Notes under the pieces: model-generated
Told to the model about the DNA's origin: nothing
What the model saw: the letters and a program-made list of their open reading frames with translations, nothing else
Databases searched by the model: none
Program-made: the position numbers and the translations under genes
Assembly: GCA_029210585.1 (NCBI GenBank)
Contig: JARGFP010000008.1
Span: 62,001-126,000 of the forward strand
Source of the DNA: Bacteroidales bacterium
Lineage (GTDB): Bacteria; Bacteroidota; Bacteroidia; Bacteroidales; GCA-2748055
Reading direction: 5' to 3'
DNA length: 64,000 bases
Part shown: positions 18,577 through 27,141 of the stretch, in pieces
How the letters are laid out: every line of letters begins with the position of its first letter
Position numbering within the stretch: the first letter of the stretch is position 1

Positions 18577-19794
18577 TTACCCGGTAAATTTTTCAATAAC
18601 CAGGTTACCCAGTTGGATCAGTTCATTCCTGTCGGCCGTCACCTTTCCCTCTGCATTGACGAATCCTGTCTCACCTTTGCAGCGCCTGAACTGGTGGGCA
18701 GCAATAATGCATGCACCCTCATAGGAAACCTTTAACAGGTATTCATCCAGGGGTGCGTTCGCAGTGCTGACTGTAAGCGGGTCCATTGCCGGGGTATTGT
18801 GTTCTGTACCGAACGTGATGACGCATCCCCTTTCATGGAAGTATTCCACGAAAGGCACCAGGTGCTCTATACGGTTCCTCCCGGGAATCAGTTCGAGTGA
18901 GTGGATATTTAGTGCGGTAAGTTTATTATACAACACCTCCCTGTTTGCCTCGAACTCCGTATAATTACCGTCCTTGTCGTCCAGGAGCACCGGGTAACAT
19001 GGAATGCCTCCTGCATCGAGGATGATGCGGACCACCTCCCTGATGTCGGGAAAAGCCTTCGGATCCTCCTTTACAAATGCGATGCCGCCTGATTTCAGCA
19101 GCATGGACCGGATCTCCCCCTCCACTGCGGCAGGGTTGTTGATATCCGCCACGGGCTTCCTCTGTCCGTAGATCTTATACAGCAACTGGTTCCTGGATAC
19201 CTCATCCTTATATTTGGAAAAGACTTTCAGCCTGATGACCCTGGCGATGTGCCGTTCACGAACCATTCCGTTGGTGTGGTACCTGAGGATTTCATCGTAA
19301 TCCAGCGCCAGGTCGGGATCGAGGATTACGAGGTGGGCGGAGGCCTTTTCCACCATCTCGCGCATTTGCCTGTCAGATTCCCCGCGCACACTTTTCAGTT
19401 TTTCGAGGGAGTCGCCCTTCAGGCTGACCGGGTAATCCAGACCTTTGCCGCTCAGGTAGGTCCTGCCGGGATTGCCGGGATCATTGACCCGGATGCCAGC
19501 CTCCTGTTCTTCTTTCAGCAGGCCCATAAATTCGATATTGAACAGCGGGAATTTCCTGTACCGGTAAGCAAGGGTGGCGAATTCATCATACCCATCTGTT
19601 GTATAGAAGTCGTTGATGCCGATGACATCCACTGATTCCTTTTCTGCCATCTCCATCACCTGCTGCATGTCATTGAAAGCGCTGAAGGAATAGGGTGTGT
19701 GAAAGTGTCCGTTTACTTTCCGGATGGTGATCGGGCTTTGCTTTGCTTCTCCTGCTAATTGCTGCAAGGAAGACATGTTTGCGTAGAGGTCCAT
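18577..19794 (-). CDS. PHP-domain metal-dependent protein
   Basis: A 405-residue protein with a PHP (polymerase and histidinol phosphatase) fold. HFHTPYSFSAF near the N-terminus supplies the HxH metal ligands, VIGINDFYTTDGYDEF the next ligand region, and FGTEHNTPAMDP a late His cluster. PHP proteins hydrolyse phosphate esters with two or three metals. I chose the ATG at 19794, 13 bp after the stop of the upstream aldo/keto reductase; a start at 19935 would add 47 residues unlike the family and overlap that gene. The large insert between the metal motifs is not one I recognise. Its place in a sugar operon suggests a sugar-phosphate phosphatase or a related lyase. Confidence 0.7.
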   Translation of the reverse strand: MDLYANMSSLQQLAGEAKQSPITIRKVNGHFHTPYSFSAFNDMQQVMEMAEKESVDVIGINDFYTTDGYDEFATLAYRYRKFPLFNIEFMGLLKEEQEAGIRVNDPGNPGRTYLSGKGLDYPVSLKGDSLEKLKSVRGESDRQMREMVEKASAHLVILDPDLALDYDEILRYHTNGMVRERHIARVIRLKVFSKYKDEVSRNQLLYKIYGQRKPVADINNPAAVEGEIRSMLLKSGGIAFVKEDPKAFPDIREVVRIILDAGGIPCYPVLLDDKDGNYTEFEANREVLYNKLTALNIHSLELIPGRNRIEHLVPFVEYFHERGCVITFGTEHNTPAMDPLTVSTANAPLDEYLLKVSYEGACIIAAHQFRRCKGETGFVNAEGKVTADRNELIQLGNLVIEKFTG

Positions 19795-19807
19795 AGGTCT
19801 TATACAA

Positions 19808-20800
19808 TCAAATGTCCAGTTCGAGTTCGTCCAGTTTTGCAGTGATCTCTTCGATTTCTTTCCTTGAAAGCCTGAGCTCCATGGCTCCTGCATTGTCTTC
19901 CACCTGTTTCCTGTTTCTTGCCCCTGCGAGGGCAACTGTAATCCCTGGCTGTGCGATCGTCCATGCCAGCACCAGCTGGCTCAACGTTGCATTTTTGCCA
20001 TCGGCGATGGGTTGTATTTCTTCCAGGAAAGCATTCACTTTCTGAATGTTTCCGGGCTGGAAATAAGGTGTATCCGGGCGGTTATCACCCTCTCCGAATT
20101 CATAATCAGGTGTGATCTTCCCGGTCAGCAAGCCCCGCTGCAGGGGACTGTATGCCAGGATTGACACGTTTTCTTCCCGGCACCAGGGTACCAGGTTTTC
20201 TTCGATATCCCTGCGCACCATGCTGTAGGGCACCTGGACGCTTGCCAGGCGAATGGTTTCATTGGCTTTCCTGGACAGTGTGGCATCGTAGTTGCACACA
20301 CCTGCTGCCCTTACTTTTCCCTGCTGAATAAGCCGGTCAACCGCTTCCATGGTCTCATCAATGGACGTGGTGGCATCGGGCCAGTGGATCTGGTACAGGT
20401 CGATATAGTCTGTATTCAGTCTCCGGAGGCTGTCTTCACATTCAGCAATCACACTATCCCGTGATGCATGCTTGTATATCTTTACAGGGTAGCCATCGTT
20501 GTGCACGGATTCGAAATAGAATTCTCCCTGTTCCCCTTCCCATTTCATCCCGTACTTCGTAAGAATTTCCACTTTGTCGCGTTTTCCGCGTATGGCCTTT
20601 CCGACAAGCTCCTCGCTTTTTCCGAATCCATAAATCGGGGCTGTATCGATGGAACTGATCCCCAGGTCCAGGGAGGTTTCCAATGCCTCAATGGCATCTT
20701 TCTCATCTGCACCTCCCCACATCCAGCCGCCAATAGCCCATGCACCAAATGTAATGGGTGTAACAGATACGTCTGATTTTCCAAGTTGTATTTTTTTCAT
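19808..20800 (-). CDS. aldo/keto reductase (IolS/YhdN-like)
   Basis: A 330-residue NADPH-type aldo/keto reductase. Catalytic residues are Asp and Tyr in SSIDTAPIYGFG, Lys in VEILTKYG and His in LYQIHWPD. The C-terminal cofactor-binding segment ALAGARNRKQVEDNAGA is of the AKR11/IolS type. It probably reduces or oxidises an aldose, deoxy-sugar or inositol-like substrate. The PHP gene follows after 13 bp. Upstream lies a 293-bp gap before the PfkB gene, so this gene may have its own promoter or be linked to the upstream operon by read-through. Confidence 0.9.
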   Translation of the reverse strand: MKKIQLGKSDVSVTPITFGAWAIGGWMWGGADEKDAIEALETSLDLGISSIDTAPIYGFGKSEELVGKAIRGKRDKVEILTKYGMKWEGEQGEFYFESVHNDGYPVKIYKHASRDSVIAECEDSLRRLNTDYIDLYQIHWPDATTSIDETMEAVDRLIQQGKVRAAGVCNYDATLSRKANETIRLASVQVPYSMVRRDIEENLVPWCREENVSILAYSPLQRGLLTGKITPDYEFGEGDNRPDTPYFQPGNIQKVNAFLEEIQPIADGKNATLSQLVLAWTIAQPGITVALAGARNRKQVEDNAGAMELRLSRKEIEEITAKLDELELDI

Positions 20801-21093
20801 CTCTTTATATTATAATTATTATTGGACAGACCCGCCTTTTAAAGCTGTACGGCGGACAGGAGGAGCCCGCCATTACTACAACATACGCATGTATTCAGCC
20901 GGTGTGCACCTGTGATGATTGTGTGTGTCAGTACGATCGCCATAACCCGGTTCATTTGCACCTGTGATGTTGGTATTTAAGGTCCAAAGATAGTGAAAGG
21001 CAGAGAAAGATGAAAATCTGATTCCATCCTGTACGGTATCTGCTTATCAGACTTCACGTTACAGAGTGCCCGGCTTTTCACTGTTCAATTCTT
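20801..21093. other. intergenic region with small repeats
   Basis: No gene is visible in this gap between the PfkB kinase and the aldo/keto reductase. Two direct copies of TGCACCTGTGATG lie at 20905-20917 and 20957-20969. CCGCC (20832-20836) and GGCGG (20851-20855) can pair as a small hairpin about 35 bp upstream of the aldo/keto reductase start. The spacing hints at a regulatory leader, but nothing matches a riboswitch I know. Confidence 0.4.
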
Positions 21094-22026
21094 TTATTCT
21101 GATGAAGGCTCCCTTTTTCCTACGTAATTATCATAACTGAGGCATACTTCACGGGAAAAACCGGCCGCAGTCTGCAAAATATCCCTCCACTCCGCCTCCC
21201 CGAGCTGGTCCAGGTTGCGCCTGGTCACTCCCCTGGTATACAAACTATACAGGATCCCGGCATTAAAAGTATCGCCGGCACCTACGGTACTGACAGGCTC
21301 GATACGGTCCACATCGACATGCAGATGGATCGATGGGGTGAACAGGTCGACCCCTTGTGCATTGGCAGTATAAACGAAATACGCACACCGGGGAGCTATC
21401 TTTTCCCATGCTTCGCTTGCGGATGCAACACCATAAATATTCTGCATATCTTCATCCGAGGCCCTTACAATGGTGGCGACCCTGACATTCTCCTCAATAA
21501 TTGATTTCAGTTGCTCCAGTGAGGCCAGGTGGCTGGACCTGAAATTCGGGTCATAATAGACCAGTGCATTGCTTTCATTTGCGGCATCCAGCAGGGAGGT
21601 GATCTGTGGACGCAACACAGGGTTCAGTCCATAAAAAGATCCGAACAAAAGGTAATCATCAGGGCCGAATTGAGGCATCACCTCGTTCAACCGCTGGTTC
21701 GGATAGTCTTTATAAAAGTCATATTCGGCATCGGAAGAGGCATTCAGAAAAGCCAGGGAAAGCGCAGATTTTCCATCTTCAAACATAACGACGTATTCAT
21801 TGTCAACCCCGTTGTCAGCAAGGAACTGAAGAATGTAATTCCCGACACGGTCGTTGCCTACCTCGCTGATAAATGATCCGGGAATACCCAGTCTGCCAAG
21901 CGTGATCATGGCGTTAAATGCGGAACCACCGGGCTTTGCTGCCTCAGGATGGAAGTCTTTGAAGATGATGTCAAACACAGTTTCCCCAACTGCATAAACC
22001 TTTGGCGTAGAAGGAGTTTTTGGCAT
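21094..22026 (-). CDS. PfkB-family sugar kinase (fructokinase-like)
   Basis: A 310-residue ribokinase/PfkB-family kinase that phosphorylates a sugar at a terminal hydroxyl. The N-terminal GG motif appears in KPGGSAFNAMITLGRLG, and the C-terminal signature is TVGAGDTFNAGIL with the catalytic Asp. The substrate is probably fructose or another ketose; fructose formed by the neighbouring polyol dehydrogenase is an attractive option. Its ATG overlaps the stop of the cysteine hydrolase gene by one base (TAATG), which indicates translational coupling in a transaldolase-SIS-hydrolase-kinase operon. Confidence 0.9.
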   Translation of the reverse strand: MPKTPSTPKVYAVGETVFDIIFKDFHPEAAKPGGSAFNAMITLGRLGIPGSFISEVGNDRVGNYILQFLADNGVDNEYVVMFEDGKSALSLAFLNASSDAEYDFYKDYPNQRLNEVMPQFGPDDYLLFGSFYGLNPVLRPQITSLLDAANESNALVYYDPNFRSSHLASLEQLKSIIEENVRVATIVRASDEDMQNIYGVASASEAWEKIAPRCAYFVYTANAQGVDLFTPSIHLHVDVDRIEPVSTVGAGDTFNAGILYSLYTRGVTRRNLDQLGEAEWRDILQTAAGFSREVCLSYDNYVGKREPSSE

Positions 22027-22568
22027 TATTTCACCAGTTTTGAGATTGCCTTGAATTCCGGGGTTCCTGAGATCCGGGTAAGTTCAAATAAAATGGATTC
22101 ACAACTCGAAATGATCGCACCTTCCTGGCGCATCCGCTCAATGGCTATTGCTTTATCGCTCAGTTTCCTGGAGGAGGTGCAATCCTCAACAACCACCGGC
22201 TGGTATCCTTTCCCAAGTAAATCGATTGCAGTCTGCAGCACACAGACATGCGTTTCGATTCCGCAGATCACCACATTTTTCTTTGTATGCGTCTCCAGCG
22301 CAAGTGAAAATGCGTTATCGTCGCAACACGAGAAAGCCATTTTTTCCATAGGTGCGTATTCTTCCAGGTGGTCCCTGACATCCCGGACGGTTTCCCCGAG
22401 TCCTTTCGTGTACTGTTCAGTAAGATAAACAGGCACCTGCAGCGCCTTGATTCCTTCCAGCAGGATGCCCGTGTTTTTGATCAGCTCAGTATGGCCGGCC
22501 ATGTGTGGCAGCAGCCGCTCCTGGATATCGATGACCAGCAGCATGGTATGATTCCTGGCTATTCTCAT
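22026..22568 (-). CDS. isochorismatase-like cysteine hydrolase
   Basis: A 180-residue member of the isochorismatase-like hydrolases, YcaC branch. The catalytic triad is Asp in LLVIDIQ, Lys in MEKMAFSC and Cys in GIETHVCVLQTA. These enzymes cleave amide or vinyl-ether bonds; many have no known substrate. It overlaps both neighbours: 4 bp (ATGA) with the SIS gene and one base with the PfkB gene. Such tight coupling inside a sugar operon is hard to explain by a generic nicotinamidase role and may indicate an amidated or acylated intermediate. Confidence 0.88.
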   Translation of the reverse strand: MRIARNHTMLLVIDIQERLLPHMAGHTELIKNTGILLEGIKALQVPVYLTEQYTKGLGETVRDVRDHLEEYAPMEKMAFSCCDDNAFSLALETHTKKNVVICGIETHVCVLQTAIDLLGKGYQPVVVEDCTSSRKLSDKAIAIERMRQEGAIISSCESILFELTRISGTPEFKAISKLVK

Positions 22569-23170
22569 TTGTTTTCGTTGTTACGTAATTTTTCGCCCAG
22601 GTAGCCCCCATGGTGCCGCCTGGCATAATCTGATGCCTTAAATCCTATTTTCTGCATCAGGAGCACAGTCAGGGCATCGCCCATGACCATCATCACGGTA
22701 GTGGAGGTGGTTGGGGTGAGCCCCAGCGGACAAACCTCCTGTGGGTTGCCGGTATGCAGTGTAATGACGGATTTATCCACCAGGTCTCCCTCCGTGTTCC
22801 CGGTGATCAGCACCACGGGCAGCTTGGGATGCAACTGGTGGGTAAGCGCGACCAGTTCCTGGATTTCGCGTGTTTTTCCTGAATTGGAAAGCACCAGCAA
22901 TACATCATTTTCGCGGACCACCCCAAGGTCACCGTGTTGCGCCTCACTCGGGTGCAGGAAAATGGCAGGTGTGCCGGTTGCGCTGAAGGTGGTGGCGATG
23001 TTATTGGCCACCTGGCCGGCCTTCCCCATTCCGCTGGCGATCACCTTGCCGCCTTTCTGATGAATCCTTTCGAAGAGCAGGGCGACTATGTCTTCAAACG
23101 CCTGGTCTTCGGGAATTGATCCTACCGCAGCTGCTTCAGCCTGGAAAATGGATTTTACGGAGATACTCAT
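22565..23170 (-). CDS. SIS-domain sugar-phosphate isomerase, KdsD/GutQ-like without CBS domains
   Basis: A 201-residue single SIS domain. The segment SGMGKAGQVANNIATTF followed by GTPAIFLHPSEAQHGDLG closely follows the arabinose-5-phosphate isomerase pattern (KdsD/GutQ), and SNSGKTREI is the SIS phosphosugar-binding Ser cluster. Unlike E. coli KdsD it stops before the two CBS domains. CBS-less arabinose-5-phosphate isomerases are known from Bacteroides. The context is not lipopolysaccharide synthesis but a catabolic-looking operon, 38 bp after transaldolase and overlapping the cysteine hydrolase. It should interconvert a ketose and an aldose phosphate; 6-phospho-3-hexuloisomerase (HxlB) is an alternative. 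Confidence 0.82.
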   Translation of the reverse strand: MSISVKSIFQAEAAAVGSIPEDQAFEDIVALLFERIHQKGGKVIASGMGKAGQVANNIATTFSATGTPAIFLHPSEAQHGDLGVVRENDVLLVLSNSGKTREIQELVALTHQLHPKLPVVLITGNTEGDLVDKSVITLHTGNPQEVCPLGLTPTTSTTVMMVMGDALTVLLMQKIGFKASDYARRHHGGYLGEKLRNNENK

Positions 23171-23208
23171 AGCAAATGCTTTAACCGGAATAATAATGAT
23201 ATAATGAC

Positions 23209-24165
23209 TTATAAATTCCTGGCGACCAGTTCCTCCAGTTTCTCAATATCGGCTGTGAACTTGCGGATCCCTTCACTCAGTTTTTCAACGGCCATGGCGT
23301 CGGTGTTGTGCATCCAGCGGAATTCCTTTTCATCCAGGTGGATTTTTTCCATGTCCATCCCGGCTGCTTTTTTCGGATCAAGTTTCACCTCCAGTTTTCC
23401 TTCCATGTCCTCCATCTCGCCAAGGAGTGACGGCGAAATCGTCAGCAGGTCGCAGCCGGCCAGCTCCATGATCTCTTCGGTATTCCTGAAGGAAGCACCC
23501 ATCACTTCGGTTTCGTAACCGAATTTTTTATAATAATTATAAATCTTATGTACGGAAAGCACCCCGGGATCCTCATTGCCCGGGATATGGTCCACCCCCC
23601 GCTCTTTTTTGTGCCAATCGTAGATTCTTCCGACAAAAGGCGATATAAGCTGCACATCAGCCTCAGCGCAGGCCACCGCCTGGGCAAAGCTGAACAACAG
23701 GGTAAGGTTGCAGTGGATTCCCTCCTTTTCAAGTTTCTCTGCTGCTTTCACCCCTTCCCATGTGGATGCGAGTTTGATCAGTATCTTTTCCCGCGAAATA
23801 CCATGGTCCTCATACAGCCTGATCAGTTTTCTTGCTTTGTCAATGCTGCCAGCGGTATCAAATGAAAGCCTGGCATCCACCTCGGTACTCACACGTCGCG
23901 GAACAATATTCAGAATCTCCGTACCGAAGAGCACAGCCAGCAGATCCATGGTTTCGCTCACCTTTTCTTCTGAAGTTCCCCCCATCTTGCTTCCCATCTG
24001 GATTGCCTTGTCGACCAGGTGACGGTACTCCTCTTTTTGGGCAGCAGCAAAAATCAATGAGGGATTCGTTGTGGCGTCCACAGGTTTGAACCTGCGCATC
24101 GTTTCAAAATCACCTGTATCGGCCACCACCTGGGTATGCTTTTTTAATTGTTCTAAAATATTCAT
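23209..24165 (-). CDS. tal: transaldolase (TalB type)
   Basis: A 318-residue class I transaldolase, the long TalB form typical of E. coli and not the short TalC/fructose-6-phosphate aldolase form. The start is typical ([25 protein letters not shown]), with the conserved Asp. [11 protein letters not shown] near residue 130 contains the Schiff-base Lys. It moves a dihydroxyacetone unit between sugar phosphates in the non-oxidative pentose phosphate pathway. As first gene of the leftward operon with a SIS isomerase and a PfkB kinase it may serve a dedicated route rather than housekeeping. A candidate promoter lies about 100 bp upstream. Confidence 0.95.
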   Translation of the reverse strand: MNILEQLKKHTQVVADTGDFETMRRFKPVDATTNPSLIFAAAQKEEYRHLVDKAIQMGSKMGGTSEEKVSETMDLLAVLFGTEILNIVPRRVSTEVDARLSFDTAGSIDKARKLIRLYEDHGISREKILIKLASTWEGVKAAEKLEKEGIHCNLTLLFSFAQAVACAEADVQLISPFVGRIYDWHKKERGVDHIPGNEDPGVLSVHKIYNYYKKFGYETEVMGASFRNTEEIMELAGCDLLTISPSLLGEMEDMEGKLEVKLDPKKAAGMDMEKIHLDEKEFRWMHNTDAMAVEKLSEGIRKFTADIEKLEELVARNL

Positions 24166-24270
24166 ATTCTGTCTGTTAAAGTTTTACGCACAAATTATAG
24201 AAGGACCATGGAAACACACATGGCGGAACATGCCTGTCCGAACAATTTGTTCCCATAGAAAAAACAGGTT

Positions 24271-24298
24271 CAAATATACTAAATTGCTGCGCTACCAA
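24271..24298 (-). promoter_or_regulatory. candidate Bacteroidota promoter for the transaldolase operon
   Basis: On the minus strand a perfect -7 box TATATTTG (24271-24278) is preceded by TTG (24296-24298) with a 17-bp spacer. The consensus spacer is about 19-21 bp, so the -33 element is less certain. It would start transcription near 24264, leaving a leader of about 100 nt before tal. Confidence 0.5.
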
Positions 24299-24444
24299 AG
24301 AATTTTTCCGGTTCACTTTTGGGAACCTGAAATGATTCCGTGACATTCTGCAGGTTGTACATTTTCCATGGATTTTAAATATACATGAATAAGATAGATG
24401 GATTTTATGTAGGTTTACAACAGGAAAAACAATACTGATTTACC

Positions 24445-25479
24445 ATGAATGCGATGATGCTTACAGGGATATGGCAGATGGAGATGCGCCAGGTCCCGGA
24501 CCCCATGATAGTGAACGACAACGATGTACTGATCAGGATGAAGGTGGTTGGGGTATGCGGCTCTGATGTGCACTACTACAAATCCGGAAGAATCGGTTCC
24601 CAGGTAGTGGAGTATCCCTTTCCCGTGGGTCACGAGGGTGCAGGGGAAGTCGTAAAAACCGGCGCGGCAGTGACACGGGTCAGGCCGGGTGACCGGATCG
24701 CCATTGAACCTGCCATGCCCTGCTGGAAATGCGACCAGTGCCTTGCAGGGCGTCCACACACCTGCCGGAAATTACGGTTCCTTGGATGCCCCGGGCAGGC
24801 CGAAGGATGTCTTTCAGAATATATCGTGATGCCCGAGACCAGCTGCTTCCCTATTCCGGATCACATGAGTTATGACGAGGCCGCCCTTTCCGAGCCCCTG
24901 GCGATTGGGGTGTATGCCGTCAACAGTTCGATTCCGATGGAGGGGGCAAAAGTGGGAATCCTGGGATTTGGTCCGATTGGTATTTCAGTAATGCTTCCCG
25001 CCATTTCCAGGGGTGCGGGAAAAATATATGTCACAGACAAAGTGGATGAGCGGGTTCAGATTGCAAAACAGCACGGTGCTGCCTGGGCCGGGAACCCGGA
25101 CAAGGAAGACATTGTGCAGGGGATCACTTCACTGGAGCCCAACCTGCTGGATGTGATCTTTGAATGCTGTGGACAGCAGGAGGCTGCCGACCAGGCCATT
25201 GAATTGCTGAAGCCGGGCGGCAAGCTGATGGTCATTGGCATTCCTGAATTTGACCGGTGGTCTTTCCCTTCAGATCAAATGCGCAGAAAGGAGATCACCA
25301 TTCAGAATGTACGCCGCCAGAATGAAACCCTTGATGAAACACTGGAAATGATTGCCAGCAGCAGGATCAATGTAAGGCCTCTGGCTACCCACCGCTTTGC
25401 ACTTGCCGATACAAAGCAGGCCTTTGACATGGTGGCAGGCTACAGGGATGGCGTGATGAAGGCAATGATCGATTTCTGA
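24445..25479 (+). CDS. zinc-dependent polyol dehydrogenase (sorbitol/xylitol dehydrogenase-like MDR)
   Basis: A 344-residue medium-chain dehydrogenase. GVCGSDVHYYKSGRIG carries the catalytic-zinc Cys and matches sorbitol/xylitol dehydrogenases, and GHEGAGEVV holds the His-Glu pair. The structural-zinc loop is CWKCDQCLAGRPHTC. The Rossmann fold shows GFGPIGISVML. It should oxidise a polyol such as sorbitol or xylitol to a ketose with NAD+. It is divergent from the transaldolase operon across 279 bp and would feed a ketose to the PfkB kinase. Threonine dehydrogenase and other MDR enzymes are alternatives, but the YYKSGRIG segment favours polyols. Confidence 0.88.
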   Translation: MNAMMLTGIWQMEMRQVPDPMIVNDNDVLIRMKVVGVCGSDVHYYKSGRIGSQVVEYPFPVGHEGAGEVVKTGAAVTRVRPGDRIAIEPAMPCWKCDQCLAGRPHTCRKLRFLGCPGQAEGCLSEYIVMPETSCFPIPDHMSYDEAALSEPLAIGVYAVNSSIPMEGAKVGILGFGPIGISVMLPAISRGAGKIYVTDKVDERVQIAKQHGAAWAGNPDKEDIVQGITSLEPNLLDVIFECCGQQEAADQAIELLKPGGKLMVIGIPEFDRWSFPSDQMRRKEITIQNVRRQNETLDETLEMIASSRINVRPLATHRFALADTKQAFDMVAGYRDGVMKAMIDF

Positions 25480-25582
25480 CCGGCATTACATCGCACAGGA
25501 ATGCGGCAAACTTACCCTGCTTTTCCTCGTTCGTCCCATCGCCTGGCCGGTATTTTCAAGATAGGAAAGTAAACTATTGGCG

Positions 25583-26190
25583 TTATTCCTCTTTCGTCTT
25601 TTTCCCCAGCCAGGGAATGGCGCCGATAAACCAGACCACCGTGCCCACAAGCATCAGGTTTTTTATCTGATCCAGCTCCATGCTGCCCGAGAAATGCAGA
25701 ATGGCGGGAATAAGCAACAGCAGCAGTCCTGCCCGGTAAAACGTCGGATTGGCGGTGGTCCACCCCGCGATCACCACACAAATGGCACCTGCGATCCCGA
25801 TTGCCTCGTAGGCAACTACACCCGGAGCATCTGAGCTGGCGGCTGCCTAAAGGATACCCGATGCGATCCATGCAACATAATGTCCCAGGAACATTCCTAC
25901 TGCGGAAGCAAACCCATATTGCCATTTTTTTGCATACCGAAGGATGGTAAGGTCCGACATCCCCAGGTGCATGGCCGCATTGGCAAGCCATGTGAAAAAG
26001 ATCACGTGCCATATGGTGAATTGAGCCTGTCCGGGTTTCGCCACGCCTGTCCATATGTGTTCATTGGCCACCTCCCAGAAGTTACCGGAACCGGCCTCAA
26101 CGCCAAGTTTCGGAAGTACTGCAATTGCAGCCGTTACGAAAATCAAAAACATCCACGGTGCAGCAACCTTTGCAAACCTGGCCAGGGCGT
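25583..26190 (-). pseudogene. remnant of a cytosine/purine permease-like membrane protein
   Basis: About 200 residues of a multi-helix transporter are readable on the minus strand. Hydrophobic segments include APWMFLIFVTAAIAVLPKL, AQFTIWHVIFFTWLANAAMH and IAGAICVVIAGWTTANPT, the last resembling NCS1 nucleobase:cation symporters. The N-terminal part is missing: at about 26190 the sequence changes to the carbamoyltransferase gene. An in-frame stop (25847-25849) interrupts the frame after IASGIL. After FYRAGL the usual downstream helices seem to be missing and a short tail ends at 25583. It is therefore a decayed fragment; the family call is moderate. Confidence 0.6.
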
Positions 26191-27141
26191 CACCCCCCCG
26201 GCCAGGCACAAGTTGCGCAGACCGGTTTCCTTCACTGCGGTGCGCACCATCTTCAGCACAATTTCTTCGGTCACCTTTTGAATGGCATAAGCCAGGTTAC
26301 AGTGATGCTGCCTGATCTCTTCTTCAGGCCGGCGCCGCCGGAAACCAAACAACTTTTTCCATGCTGCATCCGGAACCATCCGAAGCCCGGTGGCATACTT
26401 AAACAGTTTGGGATTAAGCCATACACTGCCATCCTCTGTCACCTCCACGAGGTGTGCATGGATGACCTGTTCAAACCTCTTTGTCTCTTCCGCATCAGGC
26501 ACTCCGTAAGGGGCCAGACCCATCAGTTTATACTCGCCCGAATTTACCCTGAATCCCAAAAAGTATGTGAATGCAGAATAGAGCAATCCCACTGAATGGG
26601 GGAAATACAACTCACGGATCACTTCTATACCTGCTCCGGAGCCTTTGCAGATGGAAGCCGTGGACCACTCTCCCACCCCGTCAATGGTCAGGATTGCCGC
26701 CTCACTGAAAGGTGATGGATAAAACGCACTTGCAGCGTGTGACAAGTGATGCTCGGCAAACAACAGGGATACACCCGATGCGCTGTTCAGCCCAGCTTTC
26801 TTCAGCTCTTTCTTCAGCAGACTTTTCAGGAAAAGTTTCTCTTTTACCCATACCGGCATGGAAGAGACAAACGAAAGGATCCCCCTGGGAGCAAAATGAT
26901 AGTAGGTCTCCAGCAGGCGCTCAAATTTCAGGAAAGGTTTATCGTAAAAGACAATGGCATCCATCTCGTCCAGGCTGTAACCCGACGCCTCCATGCAGTA
27001 TTTCACAGCATGGGCAGGAAAGGAAGGGTCGTGCTTTTTACGTGTGAATCGCTCCTCCTGCGCAGCGGCAATGATCTTCCGGTCACTGATTATGGCAGCT
27101 GCAGCATCATGATAGTAGGCAGAAATTCCCAGGATGATCAT
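26143..27141 (-). pseudogene. carbamoyltransferase (NodU/TobZ type), truncated after the N-terminal domain
   Basis: The first 317 residues match the N-terminal YrdC-like/Kae1-like region of NodU/CmcH/TobZ carbamoyltransferases: MIILGISAYYHDAAAAI, AAQEERFTRKKHD, FAEHHLSHAASAFYPSPF and LTIDGVGEWSTAS. At LCLAGGV (about 26191) the family sequence, which should continue with the conserved asparagine and a large C-terminal domain, stops. The frame then runs 15 residues into antisense-frame permease DNA and terminates at 26143. Full-length members are around 570-600 residues. The metal-binding His residues are present, but without the C-terminal half an active enzyme is unlikely. TATTTTTG (minus strand, 27161-27168) is a possible -7 box. 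Confidence 0.85.

Noticed and set aside
19794..19935. Longer start for the PHP protein
   Set aside because: The 47 extra residues do not look like the family and would overlap the upstream aldo/keto reductase by about 130 bp.
24361..24420. Possible third GntR operator upstream of the polyol dehydrogenase
   Set aside because: ATATACATG and ATGTAGGTTTACAA share only parts of the 16-bp site with insertions; too weak to call.
25512..26054. Minus-strand frame of 180 codons over the permease remnant
   Set aside because: Cys/Arg/His-rich with no domain pattern and in a different frame from the recognisable permease helices; taken as an out-of-frame shadow.
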